From assembly GCA_031002005.1 (NCBI GenBank), contig CM061921.1:130122036-130186035 (forward strand): a stretch of 64,000 bases of DNA, read 5' to 3'. Every line of letters starts with the position of its first letter. Within the stretch, counting starts at the first letter, position 1. The DNA is from Vandiemenella viatica. Its lineage: Eukaryota > Arthropoda > Insecta > Orthoptera > Morabidae. Position numbers and translations under genes: made by a program. This document shows positions 23,753 to 34,290 of this stretch, piece after piece. Under the pieces are notes generated by a model. The model saw only the letters and a program-made list of their open reading frames with translations. It did no database searches and was not told where the DNA came from.

Positions 23753-25699
23753 TTCACTGAACACACACAGCGATTTTCTTAAAGATTCTGACAATGTTAA
23801 AGCCATAAAAAGTAAATTAAGGTATAAACATAATGGCGGTTGCAAAGCATCATTTTGGAAACAAAGGATTAGTATTAAAGGAAATAGATTACAAAAAAAA
23901 AAATACTGTCATCAGATAGAGAATCAAATCCAGCAAAGTTTTAAATACATTACAGATTGGTAGCACTCATATATTTGGAGATAATTGGCATCAAAGTTTT
24001 TAGCTGACTTGGCAATTATAGTTAGAATAGTTTTTGACTATCAAATGCATATTGGTTACAGCCAAATTATATGTCAAAAGTTGAGGAATTTTTTTGTAGA
24101 ATATTTTGATAGCAGAATCATTTCACTGACTGAAGAATTCTAGGAATGATGACAGATTTTAAGCTTTACAACTTTAGCTTGTAAACCACACCATCTACCA
24201 GAAAGATTCTCATAGCAGAAATTGACATTTAAATGTGCTTCACAATATATCAAAATTTCAAAATGATCAGAATAAAAATATGGTTCCCTTTGTCAAATCA
24301 AGTATGCTGAGTCAGATGGGCACAATATGAATATAAGAAGGCCACACTGGCCACGGGAGCAGCAGTAGTCCAGCAGAAATTGAACTGAGAGGATGTGTTG
24401 GATGTTGCGGAGATGTAGGAAACTTCAGTAGGGACAAATCAGTGGTGCGGTCTTACTCTTCCTTCGAAATGAACTTTTAAATTTCATCTAGGGGTTAGGA
24501 GGAGGTTGCTTAATGTGAGAGGATGGTTTAACCTGTAATCATTTATTTTGGATAGAAGTTTATGCTTTACTATTAAGCCTACACTGGTACCAAGTTTATG
24601 TAAGAACTTTTGCAAAATATATAATTTTGAATTTATCAGAAAGTCTGAAGTTTTATTTTGAGAACATACCTTTATCCCTTGAGGTAATTACAAGGGACTG
24701 GCAACCATTAAATAGAATCCGTAAGGGTACCAGACATGATCACAGTTAAGACAAACGGCTGTATGAAATAACCCCCTGCTTCAGGCAAGTTTTACAAGGT
24801 CTTGTCCTGAGACTTCCCATCTTGAATAAGACTGTTCTCTCCCTTTATCTTGTTTCCTTCTTGTGAGCTGCCCTTGTGGAATGATGTTATTCAATTATTT
24901 TAATTTTTGCCATTTTAAGAATGCATATAAATTTAATATACTGTTCGTGATGTGCACACTAGTGTTTTTTGTGAGTTTTTAGAGGGAGTAAGTGCTGTAG
25001 TCATTTTTTATAAGTAAATAATCCTTACTCCATCCATATAATCAAAGAAAAATTATAAACCATTCTTTATTTTGTAGAGAAAACATTCCAGCTCATGTCG
25101 TCAGTGTCCTCTTGCAAGTAGAGAAAGTGCATCACAAAATCCTAGCATTTTAATACCAAACCTAAAAGGATATCTACTTTAAAAATCATTTTACTCTAAG
25201 ACCAAGTACTATTTTGGCAGGGAAAGTAATTTGTGCTAGATTTACTACCAATTATCATTCATAATATTATGTACGACTTAACGGGCTGTTATTTTCCCTA
25301 TACATCCTGGGTTGTGGAAATATGGAGATGAGAGCCAGTCCGCCTCTTAAACAGCTGCCGGTTCCTGGCAGTGTGGAGAGAGAGAGTGCAGTGGAGCCTA
25401 ACCTCTGATGGAGAGAGGACAATTAGATCGATTTAGGTGGAGTTCAAGTACACGGTGGGCCATAAATAGAAAGAGCAGCTTCTCTCATTAACTTTACAAA
25501 CCTGGACTTGTAATTACAGTGAAACAGCCAGTGACACAGGGAATTTAGTCTAACAGTTATTTCCAGAACATTTAAGTAATATAATTATATGTAGTATTTT
25601 TGCTAAAACTAACTTAATTAAAGGAACATATGTTTCATATTCTGTAGCACTGACACCGTTTCTACATCAGATACATATTGTACTGTAATTTATTTACAG
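23753..25699. other. Intronic sequence before the second exon, nothing recognised
   Basis: AT-rich, with a somewhat GC-richer patch at 25300-25470. No protein similarity, promoter boxes or terminal repeats seen. It ends with the splice acceptor TTTACAG. Confidence 0.4.
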
Positions 25700-25863
25700 G
25701 TATTACAGTGGAAGTATCATCCAAATGGCTGGTGTTAAAGATTTGTCTCTAGTGCTCTGGCTGGCTTGTGCTACAGCAAGTGTTAACTTCTTATGCACTT
25801 TTATTGGTTTTTACCTGGTGGAGGTCTCTGGAAGACGTCCATTATCACTTTGGTCTCAGGCAG
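25700..25863 (+). CDS. Internal exon, SLC2A13-like transporter (TM7-TM8)
   Basis: Starts after TTTACAG and completes the split Met codon from the exon ending at 1735. It then reads YYSGSIIQMAGVKDLSLVLW and ACATASVNFLCTFIGFYLVE, closing with VSGRRPLSLWSQA. The MYYS segment following QQLSGIN, the hydrophobic helix and the VxGRRPL motif are conserved in sugar-transporter family proteins; GRR sits on the cytoplasmic side after TM8. The donor GTAAGG begins at 25864 and leaves phase G|GG. There are no stops or frameshifts across the 164 bases. Neither neighbouring intron holds another candidate exon that fits this phase. Confidence 0.93.
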
Positions 25864-26004
25864 GTAAGGGGTATATAGTTTTTCTTATATATGTTATGCT
25901 GTATTCCAAACATTGACTTCTTACAACAAATCTTCAATTATAATTATTTCCATCTCATATAGACAGAGGATGGTGATTATCATTAAGCTTAAGAGCTCTT
26001 GAAC

Positions 26005-26200
26005 AAAACACACTGAGCACAGTGGGTGAGCAGTAAAGCTCTGTCCTCACATTCTGGAGGACCTCATCTGGCTGCCCAGATTTGGGTTTTCCAAGGTTTC
26101 CCCAAATCATTCCAGGAAAATTTCTGGAGGGTGCCTTTAACATGTCATGGCTGAATTCCTTTCCCACTTCTTTCCACCTCTAATTACCTTGACATCAATG
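26005..26200 (+). mobile_element. Degenerate SINE-1 copy (tRNA-derived SINE)
   Basis: Aligns with the SINE at 41051-41292: GAGCACAGTGGGTGAGCAGT corresponds to its tRNA-like head, followed by CCCAGATTTGGGTTTTCC, AAATCATTCCAGG and ATTCCTTTCCCA. The A- and B-box regions are eroded. No target duplication found. Confidence 0.55.
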
Positions 26201-26419
26201 AGTCATATAGCTACAAGCAAAAAAAGTCTGAAACTTGTTTTTTAACTTTCTGTGTATTAAAGAAACCTTCATATTTCTTCTTTTAGTTGTAAAGGAAATC
26301 GACTGGCAGCTATTGACTATTTCTCCATAGTGAAAGTAGGGGCTATATTTTATGTAATGCCTGTTCCAACGTTAATTGTACATTGTAAGCTATAGAATGA
26401 CACATTGGTGCCTGCCTTG

Positions 26420-28260
26420 GTGCCAAAAAAGTTCCGGTCATATGTCAAATTAATAATAGACTCTCATAAGGTCATGCCATCGTTCATTAAGGAAAATTGG
26501 GAATTATCAGAAACTACCTTAGAGAAAGCAGAAATTTTGAATATTGTATTTTAAAAAGCTTTCACGAAAGAAAAAACGGAGGAGATTCCGATATTTAACA
26601 ACCGTACCAACAAACATATGAATTATCTCGCTGAGGGAATAACTAAACTGCTTATGAATGTAAATCTGAATAAGGCCCCTGGACCAGATGGTATTCCTAA
26701 AAGATTCTACTCTAGGTACACAAAGGAAATTATATACCGCTTTCTTGGATCAAGGAAAAATACTAGCCGAATGGAAGACCACCATTGTAAGTCGAGTGTT
26801 TAAAAATGAAAATGTTAATGATCCTCAAAATTATAGGCTGATCTCGTTAACCTCAATATTATAGGCTGATCTCGTTAACCTCAATATTATAGGCTGATCT
26901 CGTTAACCTCAATATTATTTGCAGGATTTTAGAACACAACATCTATTCAAATGTCATGCGGTTTTTTGGATGAAGGTGAGCTTTTAAACCCAAATCCACA
27001 TGGATTCAGAAAAGACCGATGATGCGAAACACAACTTGCACTTTTAATTAACGAATTGAGCCGTATTATAGGTGAGCAATCCTAGGTTGATTTAGTTCTA
27101 TTAGACTTTAAAAAATCTTTTAACACTGTGCCTCACACTAGGTTACTTGGGAAACTTCGCAGTTGCAGCATATCTAGACAAATATGCGACTGGGTTGTAG
27201 ACTTTCTGAAGGGCAGAACACAGTGTGTAGTTCTCGACGGTGAGCATTCATCACTTACTGAAGTGAGGTCCAGGGTACCCCAGGGAAGCGTGATAGGGCC
27301 TCTGTTGTTTCTCATATACATTAATGATTTGTGCAACATAATAAGGGGGATTAAAAGATTATTTGCCAATGATGCTATTATTTATCGTGAAATCGCAACC
27401 CAGGATTACTTCGCTTCGTTACAAGATGATATTATGAAAATAATTGCATGGTGTAAAGATTGGCAGTTGGAGTTAAATGCTAAAAAGTGCCAGGTCATGT
27501 GTGTAAGTAAAAAGGTGACACCATTTAGCTCTGAATATACAATTAATGGTACTGTCCTTAGAACGGTAGATTCCGCTAAATACCTAGGGGTAACAACTCA
27601 TAATAATTTGTCGTGGAATGAGCATATCGAGAATGTAATTGGGAAAGCAAATCATATGATTCTATTTCTAGGTCATAATTTGCATTAGAGATGGTCCAAA
27701 GGAGGGCTGCCCGATTCGTGACAGGTATATATACTGTTGGAGGGAAAGCGCAAGTGTGATGTTGAAGGAGTTAAATTTGGAAGACCTGGAACACTGAATG
27801 CATTGCTCTCGACAGAAGTTAATTGAAAAATTCTCGACTGACGTATTTCGGAATGACAGTAAACATATATTGCTACTAGCAACATTCATATCTCGGAATG
27901 ACCATGAAAATAAGATAAGAGAAATCAGGGCCAGACCCGATTCATTTTTGTACTCATTTTTCCCACGAGCGATTAGGGAATGGAATAGCAAGGATTTAAT
28001 GGGCAAGTAAACATAAAATCTGATAGGAGCAGCTTTAAATAAAGCACTCCGGCCATCCTGATCTGGGTTTTCCATGGTTTCCCCAGATCGCTCCAGGCAA
28101 ATGCTGGGATGGTTCCTCACAATAGCCCATGGGTGCCTCTTGCCATATCCCGTATATCCCTTCCAAACCATTACCTTTTTGGATAGGTGCAATGCACCCT
28201 CTGCCACACACTTTTAGTGAATCGTGGAGTAATAGTAATAGTAGTGAAGGAGTATAAAGG
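26420..28260 (+). mobile_element. LINE B copy 1 (CR1/jockey-group), broken
   Basis: 5'-truncated. The frame begins before the RT (FRSYVKLIIDSHKVMPSFIK), has LNKAPGPDGIP at 26670, an internal deletion to FLGSRKNTSRMEDHH, and the main RT piece 27128-27688 (VPQGSVIGPLLFLIYINDL). The catalytic box reads FANDAIIYR, an Asp-to-Asn change expected to kill the polymerase. A deletion then joins LGHNLH to the MVQRRAARFVTG region. The 3' UTR (28020-28240) contains the block shared with SINE-1 and ends with TAATAGTAATAGTAG. Copy 2 at 32715 is the better-preserved relative. Confidence 0.8.
26833..26916 (+). repeat. Tandem triplication of a 28-bp unit inside LINE B copy 1
   Basis: Three head-to-tail copies of a unit starting ATAGGCTGATCTCGTT, at 26833-26860, 26861-26888 and 26889-26916. 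The corresponding site in LINE B copy 2 (about 32819) has a single unit. The 56 extra bases shift the RT frame. Confidence 0.9.
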
Positions 28261-29132
28261 AATGAGTCGGAGAAGGAATTAAGGTACCAGAAAACATGAA
28301 AAAGTGAACGGTGGTGGCACATGGAGTATGTGATAATAGATCAGGTTTAGTAAAACAGTGACTAAGGAAGAAGTAATGATTATAGATTGGCATGGATTCG
28401 GGAACTGAGCAAATAATGAAAAATGATGTAACCTACTTGCTAAAGTAGAGATATGATCAGGCTGAAGAGGCTGGAAAGCAACTAGGCTGCAGAAAACACA
28501 AAAAGCAAGCAAACATGGTTTTGTAGAAGGAAAGTGGAAGACACATTTATCAATAATATTATGGCTCTACTGAAGCTATATACATTGCTCATTTATTTAG
28601 AAGAAGGGAGTTGTAGAAATAAACTATAGTGTTAACTATGAATCTGAAAATTTGGTCGATAGTATAAAAAGTGTGCAATTGAAGTTGTAGACCAATTAAA
28701 AGTGAAGTATATATAGAACTTTCAATTTCTGGAATAATTACTTAAAAAGAGTGTTAAACAATTGTGCAAAGTGGGGGGTTTGCCTCAGAATACATGTTTA
28801 AACTATAATCATTAATGTTTCCTAATGGTTCTTTGTCTTGGACACCAATCACCTGTAGTAACCCCAGGAGATAAAGGCATGTTCATAAATAACTTACCAC
28901 TGTAGACTACTAATGAAGTTTCAAAAACTGTATTTTGATCGAAGATTTTTACATGATGTGGTACCAAAATTTAAGACATTGGACTCCTCTCCAAAATAAT
29001 GATTTCAGGTTAAATCAATGACACAAGCAGCTGTGACAGCTTGCGATGTCCCCCAAAATTATGAAAGATCTATATAATCAAAAACTGAATGTCACTTCCA
29101 CCCGCTGATAACATTAGGCTACTGTGAAGGGC
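28261..29132. other. Intronic sequence, nothing recognised
   Basis: AT-rich sequence without ORFs resembling known proteins, lying between the tail of LINE B copy 1 and the 83-bp foldback insertion. Confidence 0.35.
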
Positions 29133-29146
29133 TACTCTACAGCACG

Positions 29147-29229
29147 ATATGAAATCTTCACGGGTTCTCTGCCGTACGGTGGAGAACCCGTGAAGACTTC
29201 ATATCATCGATATGCCGTGAAAGCCTTCG
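29147..29229. mobile_element. 83-bp mini-foldback insertion with a 14-bp target duplication
   Basis: Flanked by TACTCTACAGCACG at 29133-29146 and 29230-29243. Inside, ATGAAATCTTCACGGGTTCTC is mirrored (one mismatch) by GAGAACCCGTGAAGACTTCAT, and the right side alone continues with a tail of about 25 bp ending GCCGTGAAAGCCTTCG. The arms correspond to the outermost part of the 345-bp foldback at 23395. The short arm ends at the same internal position in both insertions. Confidence 0.8.
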
Positions 29230-29243
29230 TACTCTACAGCACG

Positions 29244-30826
29244 TTACTTCCATGTTCACTCTCTTCCACCTAGCACACAGTGCGAGCCTCGTGCTGCACA
29301 TATGTTCTCTCTCTACTAAGTCTCTTGAAACACTGACTTCAACATGGCTGCTCAAGTAACTTTTAAAGAAAATTACTTCTCTTAGGAAATTTTCTCAAAT
29401 CTTGCATAATCCTTATCATTATTACTTCTCCAATCTCCCTGAAAATTTTATTTATTATAGCTCCCAGTCTAAATGTCCAATTAGGTTGTTATAACTTTTC
29501 CTCTAAGTGAAGCCATTCTTTAATAAAAAAAATTCCTGAAGTTATACAACATAAAATTTCCTCTAATTCTACAAGTCTTCAAGCCTGTGTACTATTTCCT
29601 TATTTAAAACATTCCCCTAACTTTTGACATATAACATGGCTTGATTCAAAATGTATTTCATAGCAAAAACTACTCTTAACTGTTATTGCGCATTAGTTGA
29701 AAAAGTTAGGTATTGTTTATTTCTGAAAATACAGGTGCCATCTATCTGTAACACATATCACATCACAATTATTATTAATAATAAGTATTTAATTATTCTT
29801 CAGTTGTTTATCATCTCTTCTATACAATCAGTTGTGCAATTTATAGTATTGTTTGACCTGGTATCATAGTATGAAATTTCAACAATTTTGCTTTATAATG
29901 ATTATAGTATGTTATTGTGGGTTTGCACATCATTATGAACCAAAACTCTGGCTACCTTCTCACCCTGCTGTTAATTTTACTTGAAAGCTAGGTCCAATTC
30001 CCAACAGTATTACTCAGTGTGTTTATTTAACATTTTCCATTTTATCTTTTATTTGCATGTTATTAACAAGTCCATTAACTATACCATAAAGTTTGCATAT
30101 GAAACTCTACATGTTAAAGATATACTGAAATATTGTGATTTGTCTTCACCTTTGTTGTGCCCTTTGGCTTTCTCTATGGGAAGAGTTGCATTTACTTTTT
30201 CTATCCTTCCTTATTCACACATTTAAGTATTTTATAGGATGCCACATCTGATGACCTGTCATTTCTTCTTCTTTTTTTATTTTATTTTTTTGAACTTTCA
30301 GCAATCACAACCTGAATAAACTTATTACTTCTTTGTCCTCTTGAAGATCTCTCCACTGTTGGAGACTTGCATTTTCATTCGTGTCTTACTTTTGGCATCA
30401 TCTTCTATAGAAATTCTGTACAAGTGCAAGAAATATTTGTCACAAAAACATGCTCAAAGCATTAGTTGCATATAAGGCCAATAAATTTAAAGATGATTAT
30501 GGTGCATGTACTTACTAGTGTCTTAAGCATTTTCTACTTTACTCTCACTATTGACATACTTGGAAGAAATGTGAAATCATATAGATTACAAGTCATTGGC
30601 AGTTTTACAAAAGAGTTTGAAATTTTCCTCTTAGCCTGAAAATAAGTGTGTGTAAAAAAGCTAATGACGAAGCAGTATGTGAAAATATGGCATACATGAG
30701 TTCGCATCTTTTGTTGTCATACCATTACTGTCTCCTGCTTTTAGTAAGCAGTAGATTCTGCGGTACTATTCCTTTCTTATATAAAGGTTTTTGAAAAAGT
30801 AGTTTTGACATATCTAATTTTTTCAG
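29244..30826. other. Intronic sequence before the third exon, nothing recognised
   Basis: AT-rich, with the polypyrimidine-rich acceptor TTTTTTCAG at its right end. No element or ORF with recognisable content. Confidence 0.4.
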
Positions 30827-30929
30827 GGGTTGTTATGTCACTTATCATACTTGGTGTTGCCTTCCACTTGATGGCTCTAGATTCACCAGAAATTGTTATA
30901 CCAGGACTTGATGGATGTGCGGCAGCAAC
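30827..30929 (+). CDS. Internal exon, SLC2A13-like transporter (TM9 region)
   Basis: Acceptor TTTTTTCAG at 30818-30826. G from the preceding exon plus GG completes Gly. The peptide AGVVMSLIILGVAFHLMALD, then SPEIVIPGLDGCAAAT, follows. This is the ninth membrane helix and the start of the large extracellular loop that in SLC2A13-type transporters is cysteine-rich. The donor GTAAGT begins at 30930 and leaves phase AC|N. At 103 bases it is short but splice signals and phases agree. The next exon was not securely identified. A DD41D transposon starts only about 170 bases downstream of the donor. Confidence 0.88.
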
Positions 30930-31100
30930 GTAAGTAATTTTACAGCTTGTTAATGAAAGTTCTCCTTGACAAATGTCAAGCACTTGATCATCATAAATTG
31001 CTTGTATTGTTAAGATTTTGCTGTAATGAGGTAATCAAAGATTTTACATGTAATTATGAAATTTTAATTTTTTGCCATTTTGAGCCAGGAATCTCTTGTA

Positions 31101-32470
31101 CAGGGTGCGGCAGAAAGAATGACCCATTTTAAATTGCGCGCTACAGTTTGACATGGCTTCCTAGACAGTTGATGTTGGTACCACTGTGTAGTGCAGTTGA
31201 AAGCATTGTCAGTCAGTATGGATTGTTGGTTGAATGCACATCGTGCTTTTGTGATTGAAACATTTTTCAAATGTGGTGATAGTGTGATAGAAACATTTTT
31301 CAAATGTGGTGATAGTGTGATAGAAATGCAGCGTTTGTTTCGGCAACAGTTTAACATTGGTCGGAATGATAAAGTTCCGTCCCGAAAGACGATTAGGAGA
31401 TGGGTCCAACAATTTAGAGCAACAGCATCTGCATCAAACAAGACGCCCCCTGGTAGGCCATGTACGGTTCACACCCCACAAAACATTGCACGAGTAACAG
31501 CTGCTTTAGTGCGTAGTCCAACGCGATCAGTTTGTCGGCATTTGCAAGTCCTTAATATCTCAGACAGAAGTGTGCGACGGATGTTGCATCTGGATATGAA
31601 GTTCCATCCATACAAGCTCCAAGTGGTGCAACAATTATTGCACAGAGATCAGCAGGCATGTCAAGCTTTCTTTATACAGCTCCTGGAGATGATCAACACT
31701 CAACCCGATTTCCTCGACAATTTCATGATGTCGGACGAGGCCCATTTTCATCTATCGGGCTATGTGAACAAGCAGAACTGTAGGTACTGGGCGCCTAGAA
31801 ATCCCAACCAGATTCACAAAAAACCGCTTCATAGTGAAAAAGTTACTGTGTGGTGTGGCGTTTCTGCACAGGGTAATCTTGGTCGTTATTTTTTTGAAAA
31901 TGATGCAGGTCATTGTGTCACTGTAATATCGGATCGATATGTTGTTATGTTGCAAGAGTTCGTAATGCAGGAAATGCGTAATAAAAATATCCATGTGCAG
32001 TCGTTCTGGTTCCAGCAGGATGGCGCAACAGCGCACACAGCCAGAAGATCCATGACAGTCTTGCGCGAAATGTTTCCACGGCATCTTGTTTCTCGCATTG
32101 GTGATATTCACTGGCCAGCCCGTTTGCCTGATTTATCGGCGTGTGATTATTATCTGTGGGGGTTCCTGAAATCCAAAGTGTATGCGAACAGGCCAAGAAC
32201 TATTCAGGAATTGAAACACAACATACAAGCCGAAATCGAGGCAATAACAGGCGACACCCTCCATAAGGTTATGGTGAATCTGCATGTTCATGCCAAAGCT
32301 TGCATCGTCAACAACGGTGGACACCTGCAGGACATAATTTATAAAAAGTGACTTGTGTAATAAGTTGTATGAAGTGTTCTTCCAAACAGTACACACTAAT
32401 AATTTGTAAGTGTATTTATTCATGCTTAAATAATATGTGTAAACTGTGTCATTGTTTCTGCTGCACCCTG
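31101..32470 (+). mobile_element. Complete DD41D mariner-type (IS630-Tc1-mariner) transposon
   Basis: A 1370-bp element with inverted ends: CAGGGTGCGGCAGAAA on the left and the reverse complement of CAGGGTGCAGCAGAAA on the right, with similarity continuing about 30 bp inward. TA dinucleotides at 31099-31100 and 32471-32472 fit the superfamily's TA target duplication. One uninterrupted transposase ORF lies between. It is inserted in the intron after the third visible exon, in the gene's orientation. Confidence 0.9.
31218..32351 (+). CDS. DD41D mariner-type transposase, intact
   Basis: 377 codons from the first in-frame ATG (MDCWLNAHRAF). An upstream GTG in frame is not a plausible eukaryotic start. 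The N-terminus has a helix-turn-helix-like segment (MQRLFRQQFNIG, SRKTIRRWVQQF, GRPCTV). The catalytic domain shows MMSDEAHFHLSG (first Asp), WFQQDGATAHTARRSM (second Asp) and PDLSACDYYLWGFLKSKVY (third Asp). I count 41 residues between the second and third Asp, the DD41D spacing of the rosa/VISITOR group. Length is typical and there are no stops. Residues FVIETFFKCGD are followed directly by a second SVIETFFKCGD, a 33-bp tandem duplication in frame that may be specific to this copy. It cuts and pastes its own element by binding the terminal inverted repeats. Activity is plausible but untested. Confidence 0.9.
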   Translation: MDCWLNAHRAFVIETFFKCGDSVIETFFKCGDSVIEMQRLFRQQFNIGRNDKVPSRKTIRRWVQQFRATASASNKTPPGRPCTVHTPQNIARVTAALVRSPTRSVCRHLQVLNISDRSVRRMLHLDMKFHPYKLQVVQQLLHRDQQACQAFFIQLLEMINTQPDFLDNFMMSDEAHFHLSGYVNKQNCRYWAPRNPNQIHKKPLHSEKVTVWCGVSAQGNLGRYFFENDAGHCVTVISDRYVVMLQEFVMQEMRNKNIHVQSFWFQQDGATAHTARRSMTVLREMFPRHLVSRIGDIHWPARLPDLSACDYYLWGFLKSKVYANRPRTIQELKHNIQAEIEAITGDTLHKVMVNLHVHAKACIVNNGGHLQDIIYKK

Positions 32471-32714
32471 TATTAAGTGTTTTTGTTGCTGGTGCAATAG
32501 CTTTGCTTTAGTTCAAAATACTAACAAAGTAACACTAGGATTACTATTTATTGTTGCTAATATATTTTTCCCTGTAATGCAGCTTCAGAAGCTCACATTG
32601 TAATTCATTTCCGTATCTGGATTCTGCAATTCAAAAGGTTGTGAGAGCCAGAGGATGCCTTGTACCAAAATTATCTCCCCTCTATATATTCAAGTCCCTG
32701 ATAGCATGATGGAC

Positions 32715-34290
32715 TTGGTAGGCCGCCTCCTTGGATCAAGGAAAAATACCAGCCGAATGGAAGACTGCCATCGTAAGTCCAGTATTCAAAAGTGGGAATG
32801 TTAATGATCCTCAAAATTATAGGTCGATCTCGTTAACCTCAATATTTTGCAGGATTTTAGAACACATCATCTATTCAAATGTCATGCAATTTTTGGATGA
32901 AGATGAGCTTTTAAACCCAAATCAACATGGATTCAGAAAAGGCCGATGCTGCGAAACACAACTTGCCCTCTTAATTCACGACTTGAGCCGTATTATAGAT
33001 GAGCAATCCCAGGTTGATTTATTTTTATTAGACTTCAAAAAAGCTTTTGACACTGTGCCTCACACTAGGTTACTTAGGAAACTTCGCGGTTACGGTATAT
33101 CTAGACAAATATGTGATTGGGTTGCAGACTTTTTGAAGGACAGAACACAGTGGGTAGTTCTCGATGGTGAGCGTTCATCGCTTGCCGAAGTGAGGTCCTG
33201 GGTTTCACAAGGAAGCGTGATAGGGCCTCTGTTGTTTCTCATATACATTAATGATTTGTGTGACATAATAAGGGGAATGAAAAGATTATTTGCCGATGAT
33301 GCTATTATTTATCGTGAAATCACAACCCAGGACGACTGTGCTTTGTTACAAGACGATATTATGAAAATAATTGCGTGGTGTAAAGATTGGCAGTTTGAGT
33401 TAAAGGCTAAAAAGTGCCAAGTCATGCGTGTAAGTAGAAATGTGACACTATTTAGCTTTGAATATACAATTAATGGCACTGTCCTTAGAACGGTAGATTC
33501 CTCTAAATACCTAGGGGTAACAATTCGTAATAATTTGTCGTGGAATGAGCGTATCGAGAATGTAATTGGGAAAGCAAATCGTATGCTTCGATTTCTAGGT
33601 CGTAATATAAAACAATGCACTCCGGAAGTTAAATCGATTGTGTACAAGTCACTAGTGAGGCCTCACTTGGAATATTGTTGCTCTGTATGGGGTCCCCACC
33701 AAAAGGGATTAATGGAGGCATTAGAGATGGTCCAAAGAAGAGCCGCCCGATTTGTGACAGGTATATATAGTTGGGAGGGAAGGCGTAAGTTCCATGTTGA
33801 AGGAGTTAGGTTGGGAAGACCTGGAGCACCGAAGGCATTGCTCTCGACAGAAGTTAATTGAGAAATTCTCGACTGACGTATTTCGGAATGACAGTAATCA
33901 TATACTGCTACCAGCAACATTCATATCTCGGAATGACAGCGAGAATAAGATAAGAGAAATCGGGGCCAGAACCGATTCATTTCTCTACTCATTTTTTCCA
34001 CGAGCGATTAGGGAATGGAATAGAATGGATTTACCGGGCGAGTAAACACAAAATCGGACAGGAGTAGCTTCCGATAAAGCACTCCGGCCATCCTGATCTG
34101 GGTTTTCCATGGTTTCCCTAGATCGCTCCAGGCGAATGCTGGGATGGTTCCTCACAATAGCCCATGGGCGCCACCTGCCATATCCCGTATATCCCTTCCA
34201 AACCATTACCTTTCCTGATAGGTGCAATGCACCCTCCGCCAAACACTTTTAGTGAATCACGGAGTAATTGTAATAGTAATAGTAGGCATA
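32715..34290 (+). mobile_element. LINE B copy 2 (CR1/jockey-group), 5'-truncated
   Basis: Starts abruptly at the RT palm (LDQGKIPAEWKTAIVSPVF) and runs to the 3' UTR with the SINE-shared block (34088-34160), GGTGCAATGCACCCTCCGCC and an AATAGT-type tail. Same orientation as copy 1, about 6 kb away, with high identity throughout the RT. The two direct copies bracket the third visible exon and the DD41D element. Confidence 0.85.
32731..34045 (+). pseudogene. LINE B reverse transcriptase, long fragment
   Basis: A 376-codon open stretch (32731-33861) includes NYRSISLTSIFCRILEHIIY, NQHGFRKGRCCETQLALLIH, LLDFKKAFDTVPHTRLLRKL, the catalytic FADDAIIYRE (33290) and LVRPHLEYCCSVWGPHQKGL. PQGS is changed to SQGS. 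A frameshift near 33790-33860 moves the C-terminus to the frame read at 33794-34045 (NDSENKIREIGARTDSFLYS and SFFPRAIREWN), the conserved LINE C-terminal ending. The enzyme would prime reverse transcription of LINE RNA at a nicked target. Without an endonuclease domain this copy cannot mobilise itself. Confidence 0.85.

Larger units (their letters stand above)
1736..25699 (+). other. Giant intron (about 24.0 kb) of the transporter gene
   Basis: Begins GTGAGT and ends TTTACAG. The two flanking exons join in phase to give an uninterrupted SGINTVMYYSGSI peptide, so this is a genuine intron. It is filled with LINEs, Penelope-like elements, a foldback insertion and long AT-rich ORF-free DNA. The interval 1736-2860 shows only A-rich low-complexity runs and no recognisable element. 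Confidence 0.85.
25864..30826 (+). other. Second intron (about 5.0 kb) of the transporter gene
   Basis: GTAAGG to TTTTTTCAG, phases matching. It holds a SINE-like fragment, LINE B copy 1 and an 83-bp foldback insertion. The remainder is AT-rich. Confidence 0.85.

Noticed and set aside
32583..32612. Possible next exon of the transporter: a good acceptor (TTTTTCCCTGTAATGCAG) followed in phase by FRSSHCNSFP and a GTATCT donor.
   Set aside because: Only about ten codons, no Cys-x-x-Cys pattern expected for this loop, and a weak donor. Not enough to call an exon without transcripts.
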